Shown here one piece after another: positions 1 to 11,639 of a DNA stretch of 64,000 bases (position 1 is its first letter; every line of letters begins with the position of its first letter). A program made the position numbers and the translations under genes. Source of the DNA: Mytilisepta virgata (taxonomy: Eukaryota; Mollusca; Bivalvia; Mytilida; Mytilidae); assembly GCA_028015205.1 (NCBI GenBank), contig CM051520.1, forward strand, positions 8,032,501 to 8,096,500, read 5' to 3'. A model generated the notes under the pieces. The model saw nothing but the letters and a program-made list of their open reading frames with translations, searched no databases and was not told where the DNA came from.

Positions 1-530
1 GAAACCATATAGCCAAATGAACTAAAAATATAGTATGAAGCATCTCAGGAAGGGCCTATATAAGATTGGCATAATTTGTCCCGATCGGACAACTAGCAGG
101 GCTGCCATGAACAAATCTTATCTCTCATTTGTCAAATTAAAAACATCTTCTCCTCTGAAATGGTATAGCTAAATGAGCTGATACGCGGTATGAAGCATAT
201 AAAGAAGGACCTTTTCCTGATTGGACGACTAACATGGCTGCCGTGAGCAAACTCTTATTTCTCATTGGTCAACTTCATAAAATATTGTGCTCTGAAACCG
301 TATAGCCAAATGAACTGAAACTTTGTATGAAGCATAAGTGGAAGGACCTATATTTTGCATGTTTCAACATAGACCAGAGGTAAAATATATGCAATAACGT
401 TTATAAGATTGGACATTTCTCCTCGATCAGACGACTACATGTAATGGCAGTTATTCACAATTTCCTTGTTTTTGATTGGTCAAATTGCTGAATCAAAAAT
501 CTCTGAAACTGAATATAGGTTAATGAACAA
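1..530. repeat. Degenerate tandem repeat, about four units
   Basis: Four diverged copies of one unit begin near 1, 157, 294 and 505. Each starts with a GAAAC-type word followed by TATAGCCAAATGA-like sequence; the first three continue with GTATGAAGCAT and a block mentioning TTGGACGACTA or similar. Spacing is irregular (about 156, 137 and 211 bases), so this is an old, decayed array. No coding sequence is visible. It lies upstream of the first recognised exon of gene A, so it is either an intron or 5' flank of that gene. Confidence 0.65.
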
Positions 531-964
531 ATATGACATGTTAAAAAGGAATGCCAGGTGAACTATTCAGGTCCACCACTTAAGCCTCTATATTTTTTAA
601 TTTCATTTCATCCCAAAAGTATACATATTCAATCGGCTTCTAACAGCCAATTGTATATTGAATATCTAATAACGAGCGCCCTGCTAACATTGAGAACATG
701 TATTATCATCATTTAGGTTACAAACTATAATGCATATGTAGTGTCTACTAAATATGTAGTTATTTAAATTTGTGTATCTAATTTTTTTTGCATAAGTTGG
801 CAGGTTGTTTTTTTTCCTCATTACTTTTTAAACCACTGATAAAGATAACTGGATGCTGTTGTTATAAGGAAATACTTTTGATAACATGTTATGTACAGTG
901 TAAGTACAATGTTTATGGAATTAATTTCATGAATGTTGAACTAATTTTTTATGTATTTTATCAG
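531..964. other. Non-coding flank or intron before gene A exon
   Basis: AT-rich sequence with T-rich tracts and no open frame of note. It ends in a pyrimidine-rich stretch and AG at 963-964, which serves as the splice acceptor of the first recognised exon of gene A. Exons coding for a signal peptide and the start of the EMI-like domain are expected further upstream, but I could not find them. Confidence 0.5.
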
Positions 965-3900
965 TGACGGGCTGACAACTACTGCAATCGAATGTTGTCC
1001 TGATTATTTTGAAGAAAAGGGAACTTGTAAAGGTAATAGACTTTTAAAAGGATTATATTCAAGCAGTTCATTTAAAAGATTTATTATTAATCTATTTGTA
1101 ATGAAAATCTGTATTATATCCGATTACATATAGTCACTGTACCCTTTTTACCCCGAAAAATAAATCTCATTCTCTCTTCGTGTTATATTGTAAATAGTCA
1201 GTCCTAGGTGTAGACAACAACTTATATCATAGTTCAGATCTCATTATGGAACTAACAGTGTTCTAGAAAACAGTTATCATAAAGTATTCTACTGGAGAGC
1301 TTCTTTTGTAAAGAAGTGTTTCTCTCTTACTGTCACAAATGTCTAGCTATTTTCTAGAGTTAGCTTGTAACTCTCCTGACACTGTGAACGGTCAGAATAG
1401 ACTCAACTGAAGTAGACAGATGCAACATTTGAACAAGTATTAAACTTGGACCGTAAGAAAAACATATTCCTGGCGTCATATCTTGTAGGTTAACAATAAA
1501 CAAAAGCCCAGACAACAACGGGTGTCAAAATCTGAGTACTCTAAATATGCAGTATCCCAGTTTTATTACATTCGAGAAGTAAACTTTAATATTGATATAT
1601 ATATTGAAGTTTGGTAAAATCATGAGGACAAATGAACCATTTTGCTAAATTTTAATAATGTGTTTACGCTATCTTCTTGCATGTAAAACTGCATTGATTG
1701 ATTGTGTTGGCTGTCAAGTGTATCAAGATCCAGAACAGATCAATAAACATAATCTAATAATGTAAATAATATTTCAATTTCTAATTTTTTCAAGAATGTA
1801 AAGCTGGGACATTCGGCTTCAAATGCCAGTTTTCATGTATGCCAAACTATTTTGGATTGGGATGCAAGAAAAAATGCAACTGTAGCGGAAATGAATCATG
1901 TGACCCAGTTGATGGATGTATATGTAAGGCAGGATTAACAGGACCAAACTGTGACAAAAGTAAGTACTGAAGTCATTTAATTGGATTTTTCTAACATGAT
2001 GTAAGTAGGGATTTACAAAACTTTACTTATGTAGGACGTCATTCAATTTTACTATACGGTGCATCTAAATATTTAGTAGTACATTATATTTGTGTAAATA
2101 ACCATGTACTCCTTTTTGTAACATATCCGTCAGCCTATGATGGAGTATCAGGAAGTAAACATCTATAATATTTTACAAAATTTTATGTAGATTGTCCTGA
2201 TGGACTTTATGGATTCAAGTGCAGTCATACGTGTTTATGTGCTAATGATGCAGGATGTCATCCTACGACGGGCCAATGTCTTTGTCCTCCGGGTTGGCAG
2301 GGACGGCACTGCACTGAAGGTAACATGGAACTAGTTTTTTAATGCTTTGAATTCGTTGCTCATCTCATCCATCGGCTAAGCAAATAATTATAGAATGTAC
2401 ATTTTTAACGCGTATACATGTACATTTCACATCATATAATTGATAAAAATACATATTCAAACGTAAAAATGTAACGTATACCCGATAAGGTAAACGATGA
2501 CACACAGAAATCAGAAAACATCACAACCGCAAAATATGAACATACATGAAGAGAAAAGTCTTTCTAAAGTCAAATCCTTAACTCAAACGTTTTCATAACT
2601 TTAAAAATTATGAAATAATATATTCATGTACATGTATATAAATTGAAACATAAATGTAGAGATACAACGTTTAAAGTTATGAAGAAAAATAAAAATTGGG
2701 AAAACAAATAAAAAAACAAAACAAAACAAAACAAGAAGTTGTCTGATTGAAAGATTTTTGGGGACGCCCAAACTAAACCAGCCCATCCATACTAAAAACC
2801 GGTTTTTTTTTTATTTTTGATTTGGTTATTACAAAATTATTAGCACCATATGTTAACTTGATAAAAAAAAGAACTCTCAATGGGTAATCTAATCCAAACA
2901 AAATAATTCTATGAAAACGAAAGACAAAACAAGTAAAGTGAACATTAAAATAAAGGAAGTCATCTTGGAAGTTGGTAAAATAAATGTTTTGACCATTGAT
3001 CTACATGTAACACGTCTCAGAAAATTAAATATACCAGGCCTAGGGTCCGTATGCATAAAACATCTTAACTTAAGTATTTTTTAAACTAATATTTTGCTAA
3101 GAATTGATTTAGCTGAGCAATTTACTTAAGTCATATACATAAAGCGACTTTTAAAAGTTTACTGAATCCAGATTTTCCCCATAGCGTATAAAAATTTAAA
3201 AAAAATTCTGATTCGGACAAAAAACCATAACATCCCCCTTGAAGGTAAATGGTCGGTCCCTTACTAAGAAAAACTTAAGCAATATTACATCGGAAACTCA
3301 CTTTTTATCATAACAATCCACACCAATTAGCCGGTGTTTCTTAAATACGAATAATCTTTTGTTAAAAGGTTAAAAAGGAGTCCGGGCGTGTTTGAATAGC
3401 ACTGATCCAGTAACAAATGGTCAATATTTTAGAGCCTTACAATTACTTACGACAAACCAAACTTGTTTAGAGCTCGATTTGATGTAAATTTATATCTGCA
3501 AATATTAATTTTAAAGTTTGAATTTTGAGTAAAACGTTTAGGAAGCGTACTATAACAGATTTCTCTAATGTATAAGCAATGAAATAATTGTGACTTTTCA
3601 GGGGCGGATCCAGATGTTCGACGAGGGAAGGGGGGGGGGGCAGTTTTGATTAATTATCTGCCCATGTTTATTTTTGTTTATGGAGATTTGACGGTCGGGG
3701 TACAGCATCATATCTAATCTAGTGTTAAATTCAGAAGATAATGTATCTACCGAACGGATGAATTGAAAGCAATTAGCTCACTAGAAACAGCTAATGCTTA
3801 GTATCCTTGGGGAAACCTTAACTTTCAAACAAACGCTCCAAAATTACGCTTAAGCCGAGGAGTTTATACATTATGACGAACATTATCGTCAAATATGAAT

Positions 3901-6529
3901 AAATCTAAATAAAACCAAATGAATTGTTTTCTATTTTATTATCTTTTTATGGATATAGTTTTGGACAAGTGATTTAAATCGTTAATACACATCTTTTGCA
4001 TCACACAAGACATGATAAAAACCACCTTTCGGATTAATTCAGTACTATAGCTGCCATACAATTCATCTGGGATCGATAAAACATGGCCGTTTTGTCACGC
4101 TGCGTGCAACCACCACGGTGGTCAAAGTTATAATAATAGCGGTTGCTCATTAATATCACGGAACACCATAAAATCTATCTGTGTTGGCTTAACCTCCTCG
4201 GCTTAAGCGTAATTTTGGAGGGTTTGTTTAAAAGTTCAGGTTTCCCCGAGGATACTAAGCATTAGCTGGTCCTAGTGAGTATATTTTTACTGTTTACGAA
4301 ATAAAGGTTCATAATATACTGAAAATGTGCAAGACGTTTCACGAAAAAATCTGCATTGATCATTGAGAAATAGTGAAATTTTAAATCTAATCCAAATACA
4401 AACCGTCAAAACGAGTCATAAAGGGTATCGGAAATATCATTCATTAAACGCATAAATTTCGTGCGTGTCATAATAGTAAGCAATGTTTAATCAGACAGCA
4501 CATGTGTAAATATAAACAAAAATATTAAGCGAGTAGATTTTAACACAATTTAAATACATGTACATGTATGTAGTATATGAATAACCCAAATAAGAATATT
4601 TTTTTAAAAGGATATTTTATCAAAATATTACAAAATTCATATAACTTACTTTTATTGTATTTTAGTTTTTACAATTCATTAAGTCACACAGATAATTTTT
4701 TTTACTGTTTTGAATAAACAATTTGTGACAAACACTTCTTGACTTATGCTTAGCAAATCAACTTCTATTTGATTTTTGTACGCAGTTAATTCAAATCATG
4801 TATTTTTCACAAACCTCATGAGCCTTTCCTTAAAACAATGAGACAAGAAATGCAAACTAAATACCTTAATTAATTCCTGGTAACCTTTAATTTTATGTAA
4901 AAGCGCCCATAATATCTCATTTGAATAGTTATTCAGTTTTTAACCAAAAAATGTTTAAACTGCCAAAATAATTTAAAGTAACAGAAGTTCGATTTAGATA
5001 TTTTATCTTGAGTTCTTGACATCACTTAGAGATATATGTATAAGGAGACTTTAAATAATAAGAATAAGGCCACACCAAAATGGTCTTTAGTTCTTTGGAT
5101 TTTGCCACTCGATTTTTGGACTATGTAAATTATAAGAAACAAATTTTTTGCCGCCTCATTTTTGCAAAAATCCTGAACATTTGCCCCAAAGAACTTAAAA
5201 ATAAAAATTGTTCGCCCGCTGCTAAAATTTGTAAAAAGTGGGATTTTTTGCAATATTTTATTTTAAAAAAAACTTGTGCCGCGTGTAAATTTGGTCTTTG
5301 GCCGAAAAAAAAAAACCAATTTTTCAAGAAAAAAAATAAAAATAAAAATTTCGCCAATTCGCACCTATTTTTGCCAACCAAAAATCCAAAGAACGATATA
5401 TTATTTGGTGTGGCCTAAATTGTACGTTAATCCCATTATTTAACTAGCATAGTAAAAGTCTATTTTAATATACGTAATTCCAGATACATTTATATTCATC
5501 AAATGTATAAATATATTTCACATTTTATTTCTATTTTTTTTAAAGATATAAACGGACTATCCAATGACAGGTCATAATCGAATTTGTATAACTTCCGTAG
5601 ATTTTGGAAAAAGGTGTGTTAGTGTTAATTTTTTATAGGTGTCATGAAACTGACTAGTTTTCTGTCCGGACTTTATGCAGTTTGTAAGTTAGTCTTCCGA
5701 GGTCACACTCCATCAAAATAACACTTACTAGTATAAAATAGAAAGTTAACAGTTGATGAAATTTATTCTTTTTAGAATGTCCAGGTGGAACGTTTGGAGA
5801 AAAATGTGAAAGACAATGTGATTGTCCAACTAATGCAGACTGCAGTGTTACAGATGGGCAATGTAAATGCCATAGAGGATATACAGGGGATAGATGTGTG
5901 AAACCAGAAGGTATACGCGAGTCATATGTTAATTTTACATCATTAAATGTGATACACTCTTTTAATAAGAGAAATTGCCTTTATTTAAAAAAAACATCAA
6001 AGTATACAATATAATATTATTAAAATAAGAAAATAAAATAAAATTAGGGTTCACTTTAACACGTGTTCTTCGTAGAATTCATGCTTTTGTTTTGTTTAAA
6101 ATTGTTATTTCAACAGGTATTTTACCAAGAGAGACTAGAAATGAACGGATTCTTTTTTACATCATTATGACTGGTGCTGTGATCGTTCTCGTTGCTGTAG
6201 TATCCCTCGTGGTAAAGGCAAAGCAATGGGTGTGTCACTCGGTAAAGTATGCTCAAAAGTCTGTGGTGAAAGTAGAGAGAAACCGGCTGACACGGGCAGT
6301 CCGCATCAACGGAACCCAGTCATCTGCACCTAATCCAAATGTTAGAAGTCAGTCATTGACCACAGTATCTCACAGTGAACCGCAATCAATAACCACTTTA
6401 CCGTCCGATGAAAGGCAGTCAGCTGTATCAGTGGACTCCTCTGCGACCCAAGCAATGTACGATGGGCCATTGGTGGATGAATATATATATTATGAGATTG
6501 AGGATGTGAACATCAACCAGCAAGCGTAA
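965..6529 (+). CDS. EGF-repeat type I membrane receptor, MEGF/scavenger-receptor-F like (gene A, 5' partial)
   Basis: Likely cell-surface receptor or adhesion protein; ligand unknown. Exons seen: 965-1032, 1795-1959, 2191-2319, 5776-5910 and 6117-6529, all with AG/GT borders and phase 1 junctions after the first exon. Exon 1 ends in CCPDYFEEKGTCK, like the end of an EMI domain. Exons 2-4 each encode a cysteine-rich EGF/laminin-EGF-like module (for example CNCSGNESCDPVDGCIC and CDCPTNADCSVTDGQC). The last exon gives a short stalk, one hydrophobic helix (IIMTGAVIVLVAVVSLVV), basic stop-transfer residues (KAKQ) and a tail of about 100 residues rich in Ser/Thr, ending with YDGPLVDEYIYYEIEDV; YYEI fits a YxxPhi sorting signal. 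The signal peptide and first exons are missing from view. Domain order suggests the MEGF10/Draper class, but it is too short to name. Frame is intact throughout. Confidence 0.8.
3777..4279. mobile_element. 503-bp TIR element (MITE-like) in gene A intron 3
   Basis: Two arms of about 88 bases, 3777-3864 and about 4192-4279, are reverse complements with roughly seven mismatches. They start and end with CTCACTAG / CTAGTGAG. The 330-base centre has no coding sequence. The structure is that of a non-autonomous DNA transposon or foldback element. I could not define a target-site duplication, so the superfamily is open. Confidence 0.8.
5068..5415. mobile_element. PIF/Harbinger-like MITE in gene A intron 3
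   Basis: The element begins GGCCACACCAAA and ends with the exact reverse complement TTTGGTGTGGCC, flanked on both sides by TAA. A 3-bp TAA/TWA duplication and GG-starting ends are typical of PIF/Harbinger MITEs. Inner sub-terminal sequence is also inverted (GTTCTTTGG... / ...CCAAAGAAC). The matching intron of the duplicated gene (about 17,221-17,229) lacks the element, giving an empty site. Open frames crossing it on both strands are by-products of its A/T-rich composition. Confidence 0.85.
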
Positions 6530-6578
6530 CTCTTTTCATGACAGTGTGTTTTCTTTTACTTTATAAAACAATGCTTTA

Positions 6579-6584
6579 ATAAAT
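6579..6584 (+). terminator. Poly(A) signal of gene A
   Basis: AATAAA 50 bases after the stop codon. The whole 3' UTR around it is conserved in the duplicated copy (19,189-19,194). Confidence 0.7.
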
Positions 6585-6814
6585 TTGCTTGAATCTGTTT
6601 TAAACTTGATACTGAAAAGCCAAGAAGTATATGTAGAAAGTATTCTGAATGATTTTCTTTATTAAATATGAGTAGTTTAGTTACAAAAAAATGTTTTTCT
6701 TTTTGTTGTGATTACATTACGAGTTGAAAAAGAACTTACTTATTCAGGAAAAGTTAGTTAATATTATAAATCTTACATTTACAAGAAGGTCGTTTAAAAC
6801 TGAATGTCTAACTG

Positions 6815-7720
6815 GTCACAACTTTAACTTTCCAATTTTCGAAATTCGACCCCTGTGGGCCCCAATTTTTGAAAATCAAAATTCTAAAACCTTATTGCGC
6901 ATCTACATACCGTTTTTGACAATACTGTATAGAAATTAAATGCATGAAGTTCAAAATAAACGTGGAGTTCTGGAGACAAGATTATCTAGCGGACGGACAG
7001 ACGGAAAGACGGACACCCAGACAGACGGTCAGACGGACCAATTACAAATATCCCCGAACTTCATTCGAAGTGCGGAGATAAAAATAGTAGATAGAGGCAG
7101 TCGGAAACGAAAGCTATCTCCTCACTTCCAACATATTGCACCCTTTGTGTTTCCAAGAAGATTACTTTTCCAGTCATATTATGATCTATGAATTTTACTA
7201 AAATCAATATTCAGTCTGTTTCCTTATCCCACTTTTCCTCCCCAGAAAAGGCCTCGGTCATGATAGTTCTGGTATCGATACCTTTGGGCCCCAATTTGTA
7301 TTTGAATATCAAAATTCTGAAGTCTGATTGCTCATCGCGACATGTAGTGTCTGACAAACATGACAATACTTTATACAAATACATTTTCAAAATGCAACTC
7401 ATTTGGTCCCCAACTTTTGAAAATAGAATTGCCGAAACCTTGCTGCGCATCTACATACTGTGTATGAAAATACTGTATAGTAATAAAATGTATACAGTTA
7501 AAAATGAAACACCAATTTAGGTAAACACGCTTAAATCAAAATTTCAAATGTAAGACAGGACTATTTAGAAATAAAATATATACAGTGAAAAATGCAGTAG
7601 GTTACAAGCTTAAATTCAAAACTTTCTAAATTCGACACATGTATTCCTTAATTTTGAGAATCAAAATTCTAAAACAAATTTGCATATCGTAATACAAAGT
7701 TTGACAAAATTAGAAATATA
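6815..7720. repeat. Decayed ~140-bp repeat family, forward orientation
   Basis: At least three to four units share the words GGGCCCCAATTTTTGAAAAT, CAAAATTCTAAAACC, GCGCATCTACATAC and AATACTGTATAG. The same family occurs in reverse orientation at 11.64-12.3 kb and again forward at 25.85-26.35 kb. Several open frames of 70-110 codons across it have no coding support. Confidence 0.75.
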
Positions 7721-8262
7721 ATAAAAAAAAAACTGCAATAGGATTTAAAGTCACAAACTTACTAGAAATAACAATTCCCAAGTTGCTGGGGACCAATTTT
7801 AAATCTTAATACATATGTCTATACAGTGGATGACAACACGGCATAGATATATTTGCACAAAGTGAGAGGAAAGGTGTGAAAACGGAATGTGACGGAATGA
7901 TGGAATGACAAGCATAGAAGGCAATATCAACGATTCTGCGAAAGTGCAGGGTTAATAATTGGGCAGATGATCACCACCGACAAGTGGTTAGCTGTAGGTA
8001 ACGTTAACTGCTTTGTTTAATAGTTAGTTTAAGCGCTTTGGTGACTTGAGAGATTATAATAACAAAAAAGATGATGAAAGCAGATATATATTGGCTGAGG
8101 GGCTATTCTTTCCATTACGTAACAAACTGTTGTATGACTGTATGTGTCCGGTCAGTAAAGTAACAGGTGTTGGGAATAGGAACAAATATTTATTTCTTTT
8201 TAATGGTCTGTTCATTAGCTTGATCACTATACTTACCAAAAATAATTTATTTGATACCAGTT

Positions 8263-8310
8263 CTGATGCACACTTCGTCTATTTACAACTCATTGGTTGT
8301 TCTCAGGCCT
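8263..8310 (-). ncRNA. Hammerhead-ribozyme relic
   Basis: On the minus strand the order is a degraded core (CCAATGA), stem-II-like GTTG-TAAAT-AGAC, GAAG, then GTGTGCATC. It has the architecture of the better copies elsewhere in the window but has lost the CUGAUGA and GAAA boxes, so it should be inactive. It is paired by duplication with the copy at 29,189-29,234. Confidence 0.4.
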
Positions 8311-9847
8311 AAAAGGTTAAAATCAAATACTCAAAAACGTTCAAGAGCAAATTCAAAAATGCCAAAATAACCAAAAGGGTAGATCCAACGCATCTAATCA
8401 CAGAGCAATGCACATGGGAGATAGCCCTTATTTTTCACAAAATGTAAGATTTTTGTAACAGTTAATTTAAAGTATCAATTTTGAAATCGAAATATGAGCA
8501 ATTAAGCTGGTGATTACATGTATTGATAAGAAAAACTTTTTGATTAGAGCAGTAACAATTTGAGATTTTCCCCGGTATATGCCATTATTTGATTCTTAAT
8601 GATATATAACCTACTTGTTTTTAACACATTTTTCTCCTGATTTTTTCATCCTTCCGTTTTTTTCAAATTCCTTCCTTGTACCTTCCGCCGAAAAATTTAT
8701 ATGATTGTTCCAGAATTAGCTGTTTCCAGTGTTGGTTTGAAAGCAATATTGTCTTCCTACTAATTGTATAAACGATAAAGGTAATCATGCATTGGGCACT
8801 GTGTATACGTTGTAAGTATTGGATATACCCGAATTGACACTACCGCCCGCAAATGCTAAAATAAATACAAATTCCCGTAGTTTTAGACACAAAAAGGACA
8901 ATTATTGTTCTATGACATAATTAGGTCAAGTGGAGCTGACATTTAGACCCCTGTTTTAATGAAAATAATCGAGTCACGTGACGCCATTTTTGGACATTGG
9001 ATTTGCGATATTATCTGCTGATACAGGATAAGTTTTGTGCGCTCGGCCTATGTATTTCATAGACCAATTCTTGAATATATAAGCTTTTATACTTCATTTT
9101 GATTTGGTAAAATAAATCTCTATAAATTTTTAAAATATTGTCTAAAGCGGGGCTGTCGATGAACATTTTGGGTTCAGATTTCCGATAAAACAGTTAATAA
9201 CTTTGAAATACTGGAAAGGACGGTCAGGATTTAAAATTAGAAAATGATTTTACAAGTCTGAACTGCAATTTCAAGTATTGTTCTATAAGATGTTCTAATA
9301 CGAAAACGTCAAATACTTTTCAACCTGAAGCGGGCCCGTCACAGATGAAAAGTTGTCGACATCTTACAAAAGTTATTCCCCTTTGTTCAGAATTTTAAAA
9401 AAAAAGTATTGTTTAATCACTATCTCCCATTGTAATACTACAATTTGTAGTTTCTAATGTATGCTGAGTTAAATCTTGTTTAAAAACGTAATTGTATATA
9501 TATTTTTTCTTATACTAATATATACATAAAACACCAAATTTGATCTATGCTGACCATGTACATGCAACTTTCAACAATTTTCAACATTTTCGACCCTCTA
9601 ATATCACTCATAACATCTGGGCTGGTCCTATACATCAGGGAAATAGATTGTAATGTCATGTATTGCCCTGAAATATTAAAGGTGAAAGCAGACAAGTTAG
9701 AAACTAGATACATGTGTCGACTGCGTGTGAATTAAGTAAGACTGGTTTATGAATTTTAAATATTTGATTATGATATTGTGCTTTAAAGGTGTGTGGGTTT
9801 CTGTTGTTTTATATAGTTGAACAAAATATGTCAGGATACTGTATCCA

Positions 9848-9933
9848 CAGGCACTTTTTTCTGTTAAAAAATACCATATATCCTTATAATAACATAAGGA
9901 TATATTGTATTTTTTAACAGAAACAAATGCCTG
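9848..9933. repeat. Long imperfect hairpin
   Basis: Arms 9848-9887 and 9894-9933 are reverse complements with few mismatches, including the runs TCTGTTAAAAAATAC / GTATTTTTTAACAGA and ATATATCCTTAT / ATAAGGATATAT around a 6-base loop. A small foldback MITE is most likely; a hairpin RNA cannot be excluded. Confidence 0.8.
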
Positions 9934-10728
9934 TACCTGCCACGGCCCCACAGCGTGCCTAATGTAAAATACAACTCCTTCAAGTACAAACAGTTACAGG
10001 AGTAACTGATTATTATCTGTTTGACTCATCCATTTGTCATAATTTATATCAACACATAACATAAAGATTATTTTTATCATTCCTCCGTGTCCTTGTTTTG
10101 TGGTTTTTGACTGAAGAAACTCTCCAACTACAGGCAACTGCAGAATACATTTAAACAGCAATACACTGTAAGTGAAACAAGCATTGCTTTATAAATAGAT
10201 TGTTTTTAACTCTTTTTGAGACCCTTATCTTGGGGATAAACTTCGACAGTGATTCACGTTAAACCATTTGTTTTGACGGGGGACATTTACGCTAGGGAAA
10301 AGAACGCAGGTGGAACATAATTACACATTACACTTGAAAATAATTTTCACATTCTCGATTCAATTTCTTTAAGTGGTGCCGATTATTTAATCAAATTATA
10401 TAATATTCTTAAAACTTTACTAACATTAATGCTTTTAGACGCGGTTACTAAGGAAAGTATTTAACTTTTTAAAACTGTAATGCCGTAGAGAATGGGATCG
10501 ATTGTTTACCAACATAAGACGACAACAAAACTGTTATCGCGAGATCAAAATATAGGTGATATACCCAATGAATAAAATCGGAAACCAGTCTTACATCAGT
10601 CAAACGGGGTTCTTTCCCTTGGTATCGGAAGTTACCTTAAGTCGCTCTTTTGAAAGATAAACAATACATTGCAGCTTTTATTGTACCAAAAATAAAATAG
10701 TATATTCTACATGAATGAAACTCATTGT

Positions 10729-10775
10729 GATGCATACGATGTGGGCATTTCATTGATTTACAATTCATCAAGCCT
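10729..10775 (-). ncRNA. Hammerhead-ribozyme-like motif with changed stem II
   Basis: Minus strand reads UUGAUGA, then stem II AUUG-UAAAU-CAAU, then GAAA, then a short stem-III-like stretch ending AUC. The first core base is U instead of C, which should abolish activity. Stem II differs from the GUCG/CGAC of other copies by two paired changes, so pairing is kept. Confidence 0.5.
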
Positions 10776-11639
10776 AAAATGTTACTAACCAAAATAATTA
10801 TCGACAACGTTTTAGAGCAGATCCAAAAAATTCCTAAATGACCAAAAAAGGGTATGTGAGCCAAAACCATCTAAAGACTCCATAATTTTCAGAAAATTAA
10901 ACGTTGTGTAACAGTAAACATTCCAATTTAAGTATAAATTACAGGATAGTTTTGAAATGTATTCTTTGCGTACTATAGTGATATCACTTGCAACTTAGTG
11001 GATGAAACTCTCGAAGTGGTGAGTCAAAGGTATCGCCTCAGTGCTAGTAATACATTGTTTGATATAAATTTGATGCAAATAAGGCATAAGGTACCAAAAA
11101 TGTTAATTATATAAGGTTTTGATCTTTATATTTTGTAGTAAAATTAAATTAGGCCCAATCAAATTATATTTTGAATTTATCTGATAAACATCAAATTATC
11201 AAAGAGGAAGAATGTTAAATTCATATATTAAAACTAGGACAGGATAATAAAAACAAAAAACAAGGACATTATATTAAACAGCTGTTGCAATAAGTACCAT
11301 ACTTGACTTGATGAATTCATTTTTGTTTTAAATTGTCACATATTGGTTTTTGTAAAATTGCCAAATAAGGTCGAACATTTTTTTTAAAAGCGTATCAGTA
11401 TGTGCCAACAGTATCATATACTATGCATTTGATAATATTAGTTAGTATACAAACTGGTTTAACAATATGTGCAATACTTCAACCAAACACTCCAAATGCA
11501 TGTCCGAGGAAAGTCAATACAAGATAAGTTATTATATACCAGGGGAAAATTAAATATTGAAACATTTTTAAGGACAACTAATTACTTCTTAGGAAAATTT
11601 ATAGTGTTAATCGTATAACTGTTCAAAAGAAATGTCAAA

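Larger units (their letters stand above)
950..9585 (+). repeat. Segmental duplication, copy A (gene A plus 3 kb downstream)
   Basis: This block is repeated at 13.0-19.24 kb and 24.91-30.6 kb. Shared landmarks in order are the five EGF-gene exons, the 3' UTR with its poly(A) signal, the stretch starting TACGAGTTGAAAAAG, a block of 140-bp repeat relics, a hammerhead-like relic near 8.28 kb, and a last shared block ending near 9.58 kb. Copy A lacks the palindromic element and the LINE found in copy B but has a MITE (5.07-5.42 kb) that copy B lacks. Between 6.99 and 7.04 kb there is a short GACGGACA-type simple repeat. Confidence 0.8.
9586..11639. other. Intergenic, no gene seen
   Basis: AT-rich, non-coding. 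It contains a strong hairpin (9848-9933) and a hammerhead-like repeat on the minus strand (10,729-10,775, with its repeat body to about 10,950). Otherwise I see nothing that can be named. Confidence 0.5.

Noticed and set aside
5026..5418. Three overlapping open frames of 75-112 codons on both strands
   Set aside because: They lie inside the PIF/Harbinger-like MITE and result from its A/T-rich inverted structure.
6092..6116. ATG upstream of the last exon of gene A as a separate gene start
   Set aside because: The ATG lies before a good splice acceptor (CAACAG at 6,111-6,116); phase and the duplicate gene show that coding starts at 6,117.
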